Shown here: positions 26,358 to 33,872 of the stretch, in pieces
Layout of the letters: every line of letters starts with the position of its first letter
Position numbering within the stretch: position 1 is the stretch's first letter
DNA from: Nocardia terpenica
GTDB taxonomy: Bacteria > Actinomycetota > Actinomycetes > Mycobacteriales > Mycobacteriaceae
Direction of reading: 5' to 3'
Assembly: GCF_013186535.1 (NCBI RefSeq)
Contig: NZ_JABMCZ010000002.1
Coordinates: forward strand, 496,001 to 560,000
Length of the DNA stretch: 64,000 bases
Program-made: the position numbers and the translations under genes
Notes under the pieces: model-generated
Seen by the model: only the letters and a program-made list of their open reading frames with translations
Databases searched by the model: none
Told to the model about the DNA's origin: nothing

Positions 26358-26391
26358 CCGGTCGGCCTTTCCTTCTTCCGGTGCCGACCGG
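26358..26391 (+). terminator. Attenuator-type hairpin after the polycysteine leader
   Basis: CCGGTCGGC pairs with GCCGACCGG across 16 bases, starting directly after the leader stop codon. It could terminate transcription or hide downstream signals depending on ribosome position. Confidence 0.55.
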
Positions 26392-26482
26392 TTCTCCCGC
26401 TATCTGAGTGATCTCGCCGATCCCCGGTGATCCGGCCATATCTCGAGACCTACAAGTCCTCATCAGCGCAGGAGTTCCTCCG

Positions 26483-26983
26483 ATGCCCGAGCACACCTCT
26501 ATCTCCGATTCACAATCCGCACAGCATGTTTCGACCGGCCGGGTAGATGTCCGCGGTCCGCGCTTCGCGGCCTGGATCACCACCGGCGTGCTGGTCGGAG
26601 TTCTGGTCGCGGCGGCGTTCTCCATTCCGCTGGCGACCGTGCTGATCGGCCTGCAGGCCGTCGTGTTCGCGCTCGGCGCGTTCCGCGGCCCGCGGCGCAG
26701 CCCGTACGGCTGGCTGTACGCCACGGCCGTGGCGCCGCGGTTGGGCCCGCCGCCGGAGACCGAGCCGGTCGCGCCGCTGCGGTTCGCGCAGCTGGTCGGC
26801 CTGATCTTCGCCGCCGCCGGATTCGTCGGCTTCCTGGCCGGAAGCGGCGTGGTCGGCGCGATCTTCACCGGCTTCGCGCTGTTCGCGGCGTTCCTCAACG
26901 CGGCCTTCGGTATCTGCCTGGGCTGCAAGCTCTATCCCCTGGTGCTGCGGCTGCGGCCCGCGGCGACCGACTCCCCCGCCTGA
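26483..26983 (+). CDS. DUF4395 integral membrane protein
   Basis: A 166-residue protein with about four hydrophobic segments (near 30-50, 52-66, 95-112 and 115-135) and the family end AAFLNAAFGICLGCKLYPL, with a conserved CxxC-like pair. DUF4395 genes commonly travel with rhodaneses and sulfur genes, as here; the function is unknown. ATG 26483 has GGAG nine bases upstream. Second gene under the polycysteine leader. Confidence 0.8.
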   Translation: MPEHTSISDSQSAQHVSTGRVDVRGPRFAAWITTGVLVGVLVAAAFSIPLATVLIGLQAVVFALGAFRGPRRSPYGWLYATAVAPRLGPPPETEPVAPLRFAQLVGLIFAAAGFVGFLAGSGVVGAIFTGFALFAAFLNAAFGICLGCKLYPLVLRLRPAATDSPA

Positions 26984-27023
26984 CCCCACCCAAGCCCTGG
27001 CAAGTCACTTCGAAAGGAACAAC

Positions 27024-27857
27024 ATGGCTCGCTCCGATGTCCTGGTCTCCGCAGACTGGGTCGAAGAGAACCTCCACACCCCCGGCGTGGTCGTCGTCGA
27101 GGTCGACGAGGACACCTCCGCCTATGACACGGGGCATATCGAGGGCGCCGTCAAGCTCGACTGGAAGAACGATCTGCAGGATCCGGTTCGGCGTGACTTC
27201 GTCAACCGGGAGCAGTTCTCGGATCTGCTGTCGGCCCGCGGTATCGGCAACGACGACACCGTGATCCTCTACGGCGGCAACAACAACTGGTTCGCGGCCT
27301 ACGCCTACTGGTACTTCCGGCTGTACGGCCACCAGAAGGTGCAGCTGCTCGACGGCGGCCGCAAGAAGTGGGAGCTCGACGGCCGCCCGCTGTCCAAGGA
27401 CGCGGTGAGCCGCCCGACCACCGCGTACAAGGCCGCCGAGCAGGACGTGTCGATCCGCGCGTTCCGCGACGAGGTGATCCACGCCATCGGCACCAAGAAT
27501 CTGGTGGATGTCCGCTCGCCCGACGAGTTCTCCGGCAAGATCCTGGCCCCGGCCCACCTCCCGCAGGAGCAGAGCCAGCGGCCGGGCCACATCCCCGGCG
27601 CCATCAACGTGCCGTGGAGCAAGGCGGCCAACGAGGACGGCACCTTCAAGTCCGACACCGAGCTCGCGGAGCTGTACCAGGAGGCGGGACTGGACGGCGA
27701 GAAGGAGACCATCGCCTATTGCCGCATCGGCGAGCGTTCCTCGCACACCTGGTTCGTGCTGCGAGAGCTGCTGGGCCACAAGAACGTCAAGAACTACGAC
27801 GGGAGCTGGACCGAGTACGGCTCCCTCGTCGGTGCACCGATCGAGTTGGGAGCGTAA
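27024..27857 (+). CDS. cysA2: Thiosulfate sulfurtransferase (rhodanese, CysA2/SseA type)
   Basis: A 277-residue two-domain rhodanese matching M. tuberculosis CysA2 (Rv0815c) in length and active site. The N-terminal domain is inactive-like; the C-terminal domain carries the catalytic Cys233 in CRIGERSS. It transfers sulfane sulfur to cyanide or other thiophiles and in actinobacteria is tied to sulfur carrier protein metabolism. AAAGGA precedes the ATG. Six bases separate it from sseC. Confidence 0.93.
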   Translation: MARSDVLVSADWVEENLHTPGVVVVEVDEDTSAYDTGHIEGAVKLDWKNDLQDPVRRDFVNREQFSDLLSARGIGNDDTVILYGGNNNWFAAYAYWYFRLYGHQKVQLLDGGRKKWELDGRPLSKDAVSRPTTAYKAAEQDVSIRAFRDEVIHAIGTKNLVDVRSPDEFSGKILAPAHLPQEQSQRPGHIPGAINVPWSKAANEDGTFKSDTELAELYQEAGLDGEKETIAYCRIGERSSHTWFVLRELLGHKNVKNYDGSWTEYGSLVGAPIELGA

Positions 27858-27863
27858 ACGACC

Positions 27864-28169
27864 ATGTGCGCAGCACCTACCCAGGGACAGACCCTGCCCG
27901 CCAACGTGGACATCGAGAAGGAGACCGTGCTCACAGGTCGCGTGCTCGACGCCGACGGCAATCCGGTGGGTGGCGCGTTCGTCCGCCTGCTGGATTCCGG
28001 CGACGAGTTCACCGCCGAGGTCGTGGCCTCCGGCACCGGTGACTTCCGGTTCTTCGCCGCGCCCGGCGACTGGACCATCCGCGCCCTGTCCTCGTCCGGC
28101 AACGGCACGGCCAAGGTGGCTCCGCAGGGCACCGGCATCCACAACGTGGACGTCACGGTGGCCGCGTAG
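27864..28169 (+). CDS. sseC: SseC-like DUF1416 protein
   Basis: A 101-residue protein of the DUF1416 family with a carboxypeptidase-regulatory-like beta fold: LTGRVLDADGNPVGGAFVRLLD and GDWTIRAL. It always follows the rhodanese gene in mycobacteria (Rv0814c). One cysteine at position 2. Function unknown, presumed accessory to sulfur transfer. Confidence 0.88.
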   Translation: MCAAPTQGQTLPANVDIEKETVLTGRVLDADGNPVGGAFVRLLDSGDEFTAEVVASGTGDFRFFAAPGDWTIRALSSSGNGTAKVAPQGTGIHNVDVTVAA

Positions 28170-28185
28170 GACGCCGAACCGCGAA

Positions 28186-28216
28186 ACGGCCCCGGGATTC
28201 GGATTCCCGGGGCCGT
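28186..28216 (+). terminator. Terminator of the rhodanese operon
   Basis: A 12-bp stem (ACGGCCCCGGGA and complement) around a seven-base loop, 17 bases after the sseC stop. Confidence 0.8.
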
Positions 28217-28241
28217 TCGCATATCCGGGTCCGGGAGTCGT

Positions 28242-28247
28242 TAGACT
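28242..28247 (+). promoter_or_regulatory. -10 element for a leaderless transcript
   Basis: TAGACT ends seven bases before the GTG of the 31-residue membrane peptide, with no ribosome site between. Confidence 0.55.
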
Positions 28248-28254
28248 TCGAGAC

Positions 28255-28350
28255 GTGGTCCTAGCCTTCGAGATTCTGCTGGTTCTCGTCTCCGTACTGA
28301 TCGCCTGGTTCGGTCTGTACGTCCTCTACCGGCTCTTCACCGAGTCGTGA
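28255..28350 (+). CDS. 31-residue single-pass membrane peptide
   Basis: A frame of 32 codons from GTG 28255: MVLAFEILLVLVSVLIAWF then GLYVLYRLFTES. Residues 3-27 are a near-continuous transmembrane helix with Trp18 and several Tyr at the far end. It overlaps the next gene by four bases (GTGA), so the two are translated together. The leaderless promoter immediately upstream makes it the first gene of the transcript. Similar tiny membrane proteins occur beside this gene in relatives, as far as I recall; no role is known. Confidence 0.65.
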   Translation: MVLAFEILLVLVSVLIAWFGLYVLYRLFTES

Positions 28351-29063
28351 CCGAGTCGGCGCACGAGAACCTCGACAACCCGACGACGAACGGTACGGCG
28401 CCCGAGACGTCCGCCGCTCGCCGAGACAATGGCGCCGCTGCCCGCCGCAGCGGCGACCAGGCCGTGGCCGACGCCGCCGAGCGCGCGAAAACCACTGCCG
28501 CGCGCAATATTCCGCAGCTGCCGGATCTGCCGCTGCCGGAGGACACCGCCAATCTGCGCCTGGGCCCGGACCTGAGTTCGTCCATGCTCGCCCTGCTGCC
28601 GCTGGTCGGTGTGTGGCGCGGCGAGGGCGAGGGTAACGACCCCGACCGCGGCGACTACCGCTTCGGCCAGCAGATCGTGGTCTCGCACGACGGCGGCGAC
28701 TTCCTGGCGTGGGATTCCCGCTCCTGGGTGCTCGATTCCGACGGCGCCTACGCCGGTCCCGATTTGCGCGAGAGCGGTTTCTGGCGGGTCGGCATCGACG
28801 GCGACGACGAGGTCATCGAACTCCTGCTCACCCACAGCTCCGGCATCGTCGAGCTGTTCTACGGCCAGGCCCTCACCCAGTCCTCCTGGGAACTGGCCAC
28901 CGATGTGGTCATTCGCAGCCAGTCCGGCGCGGTCGTGGGCGGCGCCAAACGCCTCTACGGCATCGTCGAGGGCGGCGACCTCGGCTATGTCGAGGAACGC
29001 GTGGTAGCCGACGGCACCCTGGAGCCCCGCCTCTCCGCCCGCCTGCAGCGCTATATCGGCTGA
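28347..29063 (+). CDS. Nitrobindin / FABP-like beta-barrel protein (Rv0813c-like)
   Basis: A 238-residue protein: a disordered, Ala/Arg-rich N-terminus (1-75) then a ten-stranded barrel of the nitrobindin type with the signature GVWRGEGEG near 89-97, GQQIVVSHDGGDFLAW, and a final LSARLQRY helix-strand. Nitrobindins bind haem and isomerise peroxynitrite, using a C-terminal proximal His. Here the expected place reads LEPRLSARL, with Arg, so haem binding is uncertain and ligand binding as in Rv0813c may be nearer. Co-translated with the membrane peptide before it. Confidence 0.85.
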   Translation: MTESAHENLDNPTTNGTAPETSAARRDNGAAARRSGDQAVADAAERAKTTAARNIPQLPDLPLPEDTANLRLGPDLSSSMLALLPLVGVWRGEGEGNDPDRGDYRFGQQIVVSHDGGDFLAWDSRSWVLDSDGAYAGPDLRESGFWRVGIDGDDEVIELLLTHSSGIVELFYGQALTQSSWELATDVVIRSQSGAVVGGAKRLYGIVEGGDLGYVEERVVADGTLEPRLSARLQRYIG

Positions 29064-29097
29064 CGCTCGAAAACTCTTCCCCCCCGAATAGGAACGA

Positions 29098-29167
29098 CCC
29101 CCGAGCCATACCTACGGAGACCAAGTTCTCACGCGGGTCCCGGTCGGACTAACCGGGGGCTCGGGGG
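29098..29167. terminator. 10-bp inverted repeat after the FABP-like gene
   Basis: CCCCCGAGCC (29098-29107) and GGCTCGGGGG (29158-29167) can pair across 50 bases. It may end the convergent transcripts. The rest of the 250-bp gap to cydC shows nothing recognisable. Confidence 0.35.
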
Positions 29168-29313
29168 CCGGGTGGCTGCTTTGGATTAGCGTCGCGCTCG
29201 CGAACAGGAATCCGTTACAGCGGTGGCGCTAGCTGACAGCCACCTCACGTGTCCTTCGAATACTCATTCTTTGAACCACCTCCTTCCCGTGTACACACGA
29301 ATCTAGTGGGCGG

Positions 29314-30990
29314 TCAGGCCGTCGGCAACGGATTTTCGTGCAGAGCGAACGACCAGGTCAGGGGTTGGTTTTCCGGGATAGTCGGGGTGATGGTGAGGTG
29401 GCCGCGGCCGTCGAGGGTGACCACGGTGTCGGCGCGGTGGTCCGGCGGCAGCTGGTGGGTGACCACCACGACGGTGCGGTCGGGGGCGACGAGGCCGCCG
29501 CCGGGGTCGAGCAGGGCGCGCAGCAGGTCGGCGCCCGTCGCGGCCTCCAGGTGTTCGGTGGGCTCGTCGAGCAGCAGCACCCGGGCCGGGGAGACGAGGG
29601 CGCGGGCCAGCAGGATGCGGCGGCGCTGTCCGCCGGAGACCGCGGCCGCGCCGCCGGTCAGTTCGGTGTGCACGCCGTCGGGGAGGCCGTCCAGCCACCG
29701 TCCCGCACCGACCGCGCGCAGGGCGTGCTCGGCCTCGGCGGCGGTGAGGTCGCCGCGCGCGACCCGCAGGTTCTCCAGCACCGTGGTGCCGAACAGATGG
29801 GCGTCCTCGGCGAAGAAGGTGACCCCGGGACGCGGGGTGTCGAACAGGCCCGCCCACGTCATGAGCAGGGTGGTCTTCCCGGCCCCGCTCGGCCCGACGA
29901 CGGCGATGCGCCGCCCCGCGGGCAGCCGGGGCAGCTCGGCCGCGGGACGGCGCGCCGGGGCGCCGCGCTCGGCCGCGACGATGCGGCGCAGGGCCGCACG
30001 GCCTTTCGTGAGGGACTGGGCGGCGGCCGGGAGCACCGCCACGGCCTCGAACGCGGACAGCGGCAGCAACACCAGAACCGACAGCGCCGTGGGTGTGATC
30101 GCGCCCGGCGGCGCGGGCTGCAGCGGCCCGGCGGGGGCCCCGGACCCGCTGCCGTACAACAGGATTCCGATCAGCAGCGCGCCCAGGACGCTGGCGCCGA
30201 CGGACAGGGGGGTGGCGGCCGCGGCCCAGGCGCTGTGCGAGGCGGCGCGGTCCTCGGCCGCGACGGCCCGGCGGCCCGCCGCGGTGGCGGTGGCCAGGGC
30301 CCGGTCCAGCCGTCCGGCCACCCGCAGTTCCGCGGCGTGGTCGAGCACGGTGACCGCGGCCGAGGTGAATTCGGCGCGGTCGGTGCGCACCGCGAGTTCG
30401 GCCTCCCGGGCCGCCCGCGCGGACAGCCACGGCGCGACGATCCCCGCCACGGCCAGCGCCACCGCGAGCACCGCCGCCGCGGCGAGCGAGATCGGGGCGA
30501 GCAGGGCGACCGCCGCGAGCGAGAGCGCCAGCGCCACCGCGATGGGGACGAGGGCCCGCACCACGACCGCGCCGAGTTCGTCGATATCGCTGCCGATCCG
30601 GGTCAGCAGGTCCCCGCGCCGCAGCGGCCGCGGGTCGCCGGTCTCGGCGGCGCGGCGGGTGGTCCAGATATCGGCGCGCGACAGCGCCGTGTAGACGCTC
30701 GTCCGGGCGGCGGTCATGGCCCGCAGCGCCACGTCGTGGGTCGTCAGCCGCTCCACGTAGCGGAACAGGCCCCGCGAAATGCCCAGGGCGCGAACGGCGA
30801 CGACGGCCACGCTCAGATCCAGCACCGGCGGCATCTGCCAGGCCCGCGCGATCAGCCACGCCGCCAGCGCCGCCAGGCCCAGGCCGCTGCCCAGCGCCAC
30901 CGTGCCCCAGCACACCGAGACGAGCACCCGCCACCGCGGCAGTTCCAGCAGGCCCCACATGCGCCGGAAATCGGCTGCGGCGCTTCTCAT
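29314..30990 (-). CDS. cydC: Cysteine/glutathione ABC exporter subunit CydC
   Basis: A 558-residue half-transporter: six hydrophobic segments (about 15-320) then an ATPase domain with Walker A GPSGAGKTT, signature VSGGQRRR, Walker B VLLLDEPTEHL and switch His in THQL. With CydD it exports thiols needed to assemble cytochrome bd. The ATG overlaps the cydD stop (ATGA). Last gene of cydABDC. Confidence 0.9.
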   Translation of the reverse strand: MRSAAADFRRMWGLLELPRWRVLVSVCWGTVALGSGLGLAALAAWLIARAWQMPPVLDLSVAVVAVRALGISRGLFRYVERLTTHDVALRAMTAARTSVYTALSRADIWTTRRAAETGDPRPLRRGDLLTRIGSDIDELGAVVVRALVPIAVALALSLAAVALLAPISLAAAAVLAVALAVAGIVAPWLSARAAREAELAVRTDRAEFTSAAVTVLDHAAELRVAGRLDRALATATAAGRRAVAAEDRAASHSAWAAAATPLSVGASVLGALLIGILLYGSGSGAPAGPLQPAPPGAITPTALSVLVLLPLSAFEAVAVLPAAAQSLTKGRAALRRIVAAERGAPARRPAAELPRLPAGRRIAVVGPSGAGKTTLLMTWAGLFDTPRPGVTFFAEDAHLFGTTVLENLRVARGDLTAAEAEHALRAVGAGRWLDGLPDGVHTELTGGAAAVSGGQRRRILLARALVSPARVLLLDEPTEHLEAATGADLLRALLDPGGGLVAPDRTVVVVTHQLPPDHRADTVVTLDGRGHLTITPTIPENQPLTWSFALHENPLPTA

Positions 30991-32798
30991 CGCGTCAATG
31001 CTCCTTCCGAAGCGCGCACGTCGACGAGGTGGTCGGCGGCGGCCAGGACCGAGGGCCGGTGCCCGACGACGACCACCGTCGCTCCGGCGCGGGCACGCGC
31101 GGACAGGGCGGCCAGGACCGCGGCCTCGGCGGCATCGTCGAGGTGGGCGGTGGGTTCGTCCAGCAGCAGGATGGGGCGATCGGCGGCGAGGACGCGGGTC
31201 AGCGCCAGGCGCTGGCGCTGACCGAGGGACAGGCCCAGGCCGCCGGGGCCGACCACGGTGTCCCAGCCGTCGGGCAGTTCGGCGAGGACGGTATCGAATC
31301 CGGTTGCGGCGCAGGCCGCCTCGACAGCCGATTCGGAATCCGCGTGGGCGCCGAACAGTTCGAGGTTCTCCCGCAGTGTGCCGGGCAGTAGCACGGGACG
31401 CTGCGGCAGCCAGGCGACCCGGGACCACCATTGCTCGGGATCGAGTTCGGGGACCGCGATACCGTCGACGGTCACCTCGCCGTCGTCGGGTGCCGCCAAT
31501 CCGAGAATCGCCTGTAGCGCCGTGGATTTCCCGCATCCGTTGGGGCCGGTGAGCACGGTGACCGTGCCGGGGCGCAAGTCGGCCGACAGGCCGGAGGGGG
31601 CGAAGCCGTCGCGGGAGTGCATGCTCAGGTCGCGAATCGTGATGTGTCCGTTTGAGATTCCGGCATGCTTTTGGCCGGAATCTGTAGGAGATCCCGGCCA
31701 AAAGCATGCCGGGATCAAAGACGCAGGGGGTGCCGGGATCAAAGACGCAGGGGGTGCCGGGATCGAAGACGGAGGGGGTACCGGGATCAAAGATGGGGCT
31801 GGCTGGGGGGATTCGGGCTCGAGTACCGCGAAAGCCCGGTCCGCCGCGGCCATTCCGTCCTGGGCGGCGTGGAAGCGCTCGCCGACGGCGCGCAGGGGGA
31901 GGTACACCTCCGGGGCGAGGATGAGGCCCAGCAGGGCCGGGTAGAGGTTCATGTGGCCGAAGACCAGGCGCATGCCGATGGAGACGGCGACCAGTGCGAC
32001 GCACAGGGTGGCGAGCATCTCCAGCACCATGGAGGACAGGAAGGCGAGGCGCAGCGCGGCCATCGTGCGGCGATGCAGCGATGCGCCGAGATCGCGCACC
32101 CGGTGGCGCATGGTCGGGGCCGAATCGCCCTCGGCGGCACCGGATTCGCGACCGAGCGCGCGCAGCGTGGGCATGCCCGCGAACAGGTCGAGCAGCTGAT
32201 CGGACAGCCGGGTGGCCGCCGCCAGGGTGGCCGCCGCCCGGCCCTGCGTCATGAGGCCGATCAGCACCATGAACACCGGGATCAGCGGCAGGGTCACGAG
32301 AATGATGCCGCCCGCCACGAGATCGTGGAATGCGATGACGCCCAACACGATCGGCGGCACCAGGCAGGCCAGCAGCAGCGCGGGCAGATAGCCGGTGAGA
32401 TAGGCCCGCAGCCCGCTCAGGCCGTTGCCGACCACGACCGCCAATTCGGTTCGGCGCGTGTCCAGTTCGCGCGGCGGCAGCCGCGCGCCCGCCGCCAGCA
32501 CCGCCGACTCCAGCTCCGCGACCACCTGCGCCCCGGCCCGGTGCGCCAGCCGCGCCTGCCACCACGTCGCCACCGCCCGGCACAAGATCGCGACCCCGAA
32601 CACGATCAGCTCCACGGCCCAGGCGGCCAGGGTGCGCCGTCCCGGATCGGTGATCACCCCCGCCAGCACCCGCGCCACGGCCAGCGCCGCCACCACGATG
32701 CAGCCGGTGATCACCAGCGAGAGCAGCACGCTCACACCGAGATAGCGGCGGGCCGATCGGGCGTATCGCCACAGGCGCGGGTCGACGGGCTTGGCCAT
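30987..32798 (-). CDS. cydD: Cysteine/glutathione ABC exporter subunit CydD with repeat insertion
   Basis: A 603-residue half-transporter. The membrane domain (about 1-330) is ordinary. The linker at about 340-385 is made of an interspersed hairpin pair and its array read in frame: repeated SLIPAPPA units, then ACFWPGSPTDSGQKHAGIS. The ATPase domain follows with Walker A GPNGCGKST, signature LSLGQRQR (Gly to Leu in the usual LSGGQ), Walker B LLLDEPTAHLD and GHRPS at the switch. Since the frame is kept and both domains are complete, it probably still works. Three bases separate it from cydB. Confidence 0.88.
   Translation of the reverse strand: MAKPVDPRLWRYARSARRYLGVSVLLSLVITGCIVVAALAVARVLAGVITDPGRRTLAAWAVELIVFGVAILCRAVATWWQARLAHRAGAQVVAELESAVLAAGARLPPRELDTRRTELAVVVGNGLSGLRAYLTGYLPALLLACLVPPIVLGVIAFHDLVAGGIILVTLPLIPVFMVLIGLMTQGRAAATLAAATRLSDQLLDLFAGMPTLRALGRESGAAEGDSAPTMRHRVRDLGASLHRRTMAALRLAFLSSMVLEMLATLCVALVAVSIGMRLVFGHMNLYPALLGLILAPEVYLPLRAVGERFHAAQDGMAAADRAFAVLEPESPQPAPSLIPVPPPSSIPAPPASLIPAPPASLIPACFWPGSPTDSGQKHAGISNGHITIRDLSMHSRDGFAPSGLSADLRPGTVTVLTGPNGCGKSTALQAILGLAAPDDGEVTVDGIAVPELDPEQWWSRVAWLPQRPVLLPGTLRENLELFGAHADSESAVEAACAATGFDTVLAELPDGWDTVVGPGGLGLSLGQRQRLALTRVLAADRPILLLDEPTAHLDDAAEAAVLAALSARARAGATVVVVGHRPSVLAAADHLVDVRASEGALTR
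31658..31680 (-). repeat. CAAAAGC-loop hairpin element, copy 4a (inside cydD)
   Basis: On the minus strand TTCCGGC / GCCGGAA around CAAAAGCAT. It faces copy 4b across 11 bases and is translated as part of GQKHAGIS. Confidence 0.85.
31692..31714 (+). repeat. CAAAAGC-loop hairpin element, copy 4b (inside cydD)
   Basis: TCCCGGC / GCCGGGA around CAAAAGCAT on the plus strand. Its cydD-strand reading gives IPACFWPG. Confidence 0.85.
31708..31803 (+). repeat. 24-bp tandem array inside cydD
   Basis: Four units of 24 bp starting at 31708, 31732, 31756 and 31780, each GCCGGGATCAAAGACG then CAGGGGGT with small changes. The period is a multiple of three, so copy number can vary without breaking the cydD frame; each unit codes for eight residues like SLIPAPPA. 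Confidence 0.88.
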
Positions 32799-32801
32799 GG
32801 C

Positions 32802-33863
32802 TCAGGCGCTGGTCCGCGACAGCGGCAGCCCGATCGGGGCGGGGATCTGCTCGACGATGATGCGCTGGCGGAACACCCAGTACGTCCAGCCCTGGTACAG
32901 CACCACGAGCGGGGTCAGCACCACCGCCACCCAGCTCATCACCACCAGCGTGTAGTGCGTGGAGGTCGCGCTCACGGTGGGATGACCGTCGACCATGCGA
33001 CCGTCCACGCTGAGCCCCAGCGCCGGATCGAGGGTCGAGGGCATCACATACGGGAACAGCGCCCCGAACAGCAGCACCACGGCCGCCACCACGGTGAGCG
33101 CGGTGCCGGTGAACGCCCAGCCGTCGCGGCCGCGGTACACCGAGGCACCGGCGAGCAGCAGCCCGATCACCGCCAGCGCCAACACGATCCAGGTCCAGCC
33201 CTTGCCGTACTCCAGCTGCGTCCACAGCCCGAACGCCGCCACCACGGCGACGGTGGGCGCCAGGATCAGCTTGGCGATGCGCTCGGCCCTGGCGCGCACC
33301 TCGCCGCCGGTCTTCAGGCCGATGAACACCGCGCCGTGCAGCAGGAACAGCAGGGTGAGCGCCACCGCGCCGAGCAGCGCGTACGGCACCAGCAGGTGCA
33401 GCAGCCCACCCTCGACCTGCTTGTGCGCGTTCAGCCGCACGCCGTGCACCAGGTTGGCGAAGGCCAGGCCCCACGCCAGCGCGGGCACCCAGGACCCGAA
33501 CACAATGGCCGCGTCGCACCCCCGCCGCCAGCGCGGATCATTGATCTTGCCGCGGTATTCGATGGCGACGGCGCGCACGATCAGCGCCACCAGGATCAAC
33601 AGCAGCGCCAGGTAGAACCCGGAGAACAGGCTGGCGTACCACTCCGGGAAGGCGGCGAACATGGCGCCGCCACCGGTGATCAGCCACACCTCGTTGCCGT
33701 CCCACACCGGCCCGATGGTGTTGAGCACCACGCGCTTTCGGGTCTCGTCGCCGCGGCCCAGGATCGGCATCAGCATGCCCACGCCGAAGTCGAAGCCCTC
33801 GAGCACGAAGTAGCCCGTGAACAGCACCCCGATCAGTACGAACCAGAATTCCGGCAGACTCAT
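32802..33863 (-). CDS. cydB: Cytochrome bd oxidase subunit II
   Basis: A 353-residue protein with about nine hydrophobic segments and the family blocks GYFVLEGFDFGVGM, GPVWDGNEVWLITGGGAMFAAFP. With CydA it reduces oxygen to water from menaquinol with high oxygen affinity. GAGGAG precedes the ATG. Nine bases after the cydA stop. Confidence 0.95.
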   Translation of the reverse strand: MSLPEFWFVLIGVLFTGYFVLEGFDFGVGMLMPILGRGDETRKRVVLNTIGPVWDGNEVWLITGGGAMFAAFPEWYASLFSGFYLALLLILVALIVRAVAIEYRGKINDPRWRRGCDAAIVFGSWVPALAWGLAFANLVHGVRLNAHKQVEGGLLHLLVPYALLGAVALTLLFLLHGAVFIGLKTGGEVRARAERIAKLILAPTVAVVAAFGLWTQLEYGKGWTWIVLALAVIGLLLAGASVYRGRDGWAFTGTALTVVAAVVLLFGALFPYVMPSTLDPALGLSVDGRMVDGHPTVSATSTHYTLVVMSWVAVVLTPLVVLYQGWTYWVFRQRIIVEQIPAPIGLPLSRTSA

Positions 33864-33872
33864 CTCGGCTCC

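Noticed and set aside
29064..29313. Possible riboswitch between the FABP-like gene and cydC
   Set aside because: Apart from one 10-bp inverted repeat, no conserved riboswitch core could be recognised, and both flanking genes end here, so no 5' leader is expected.
29314..33519. A 1401-codon open frame covering cydC and most of cydD-cydB on the minus strand
   Set aside because: Only the last 558 codons are a real protein (CydC); the upstream part is a wrong frame over cydD and cydB.
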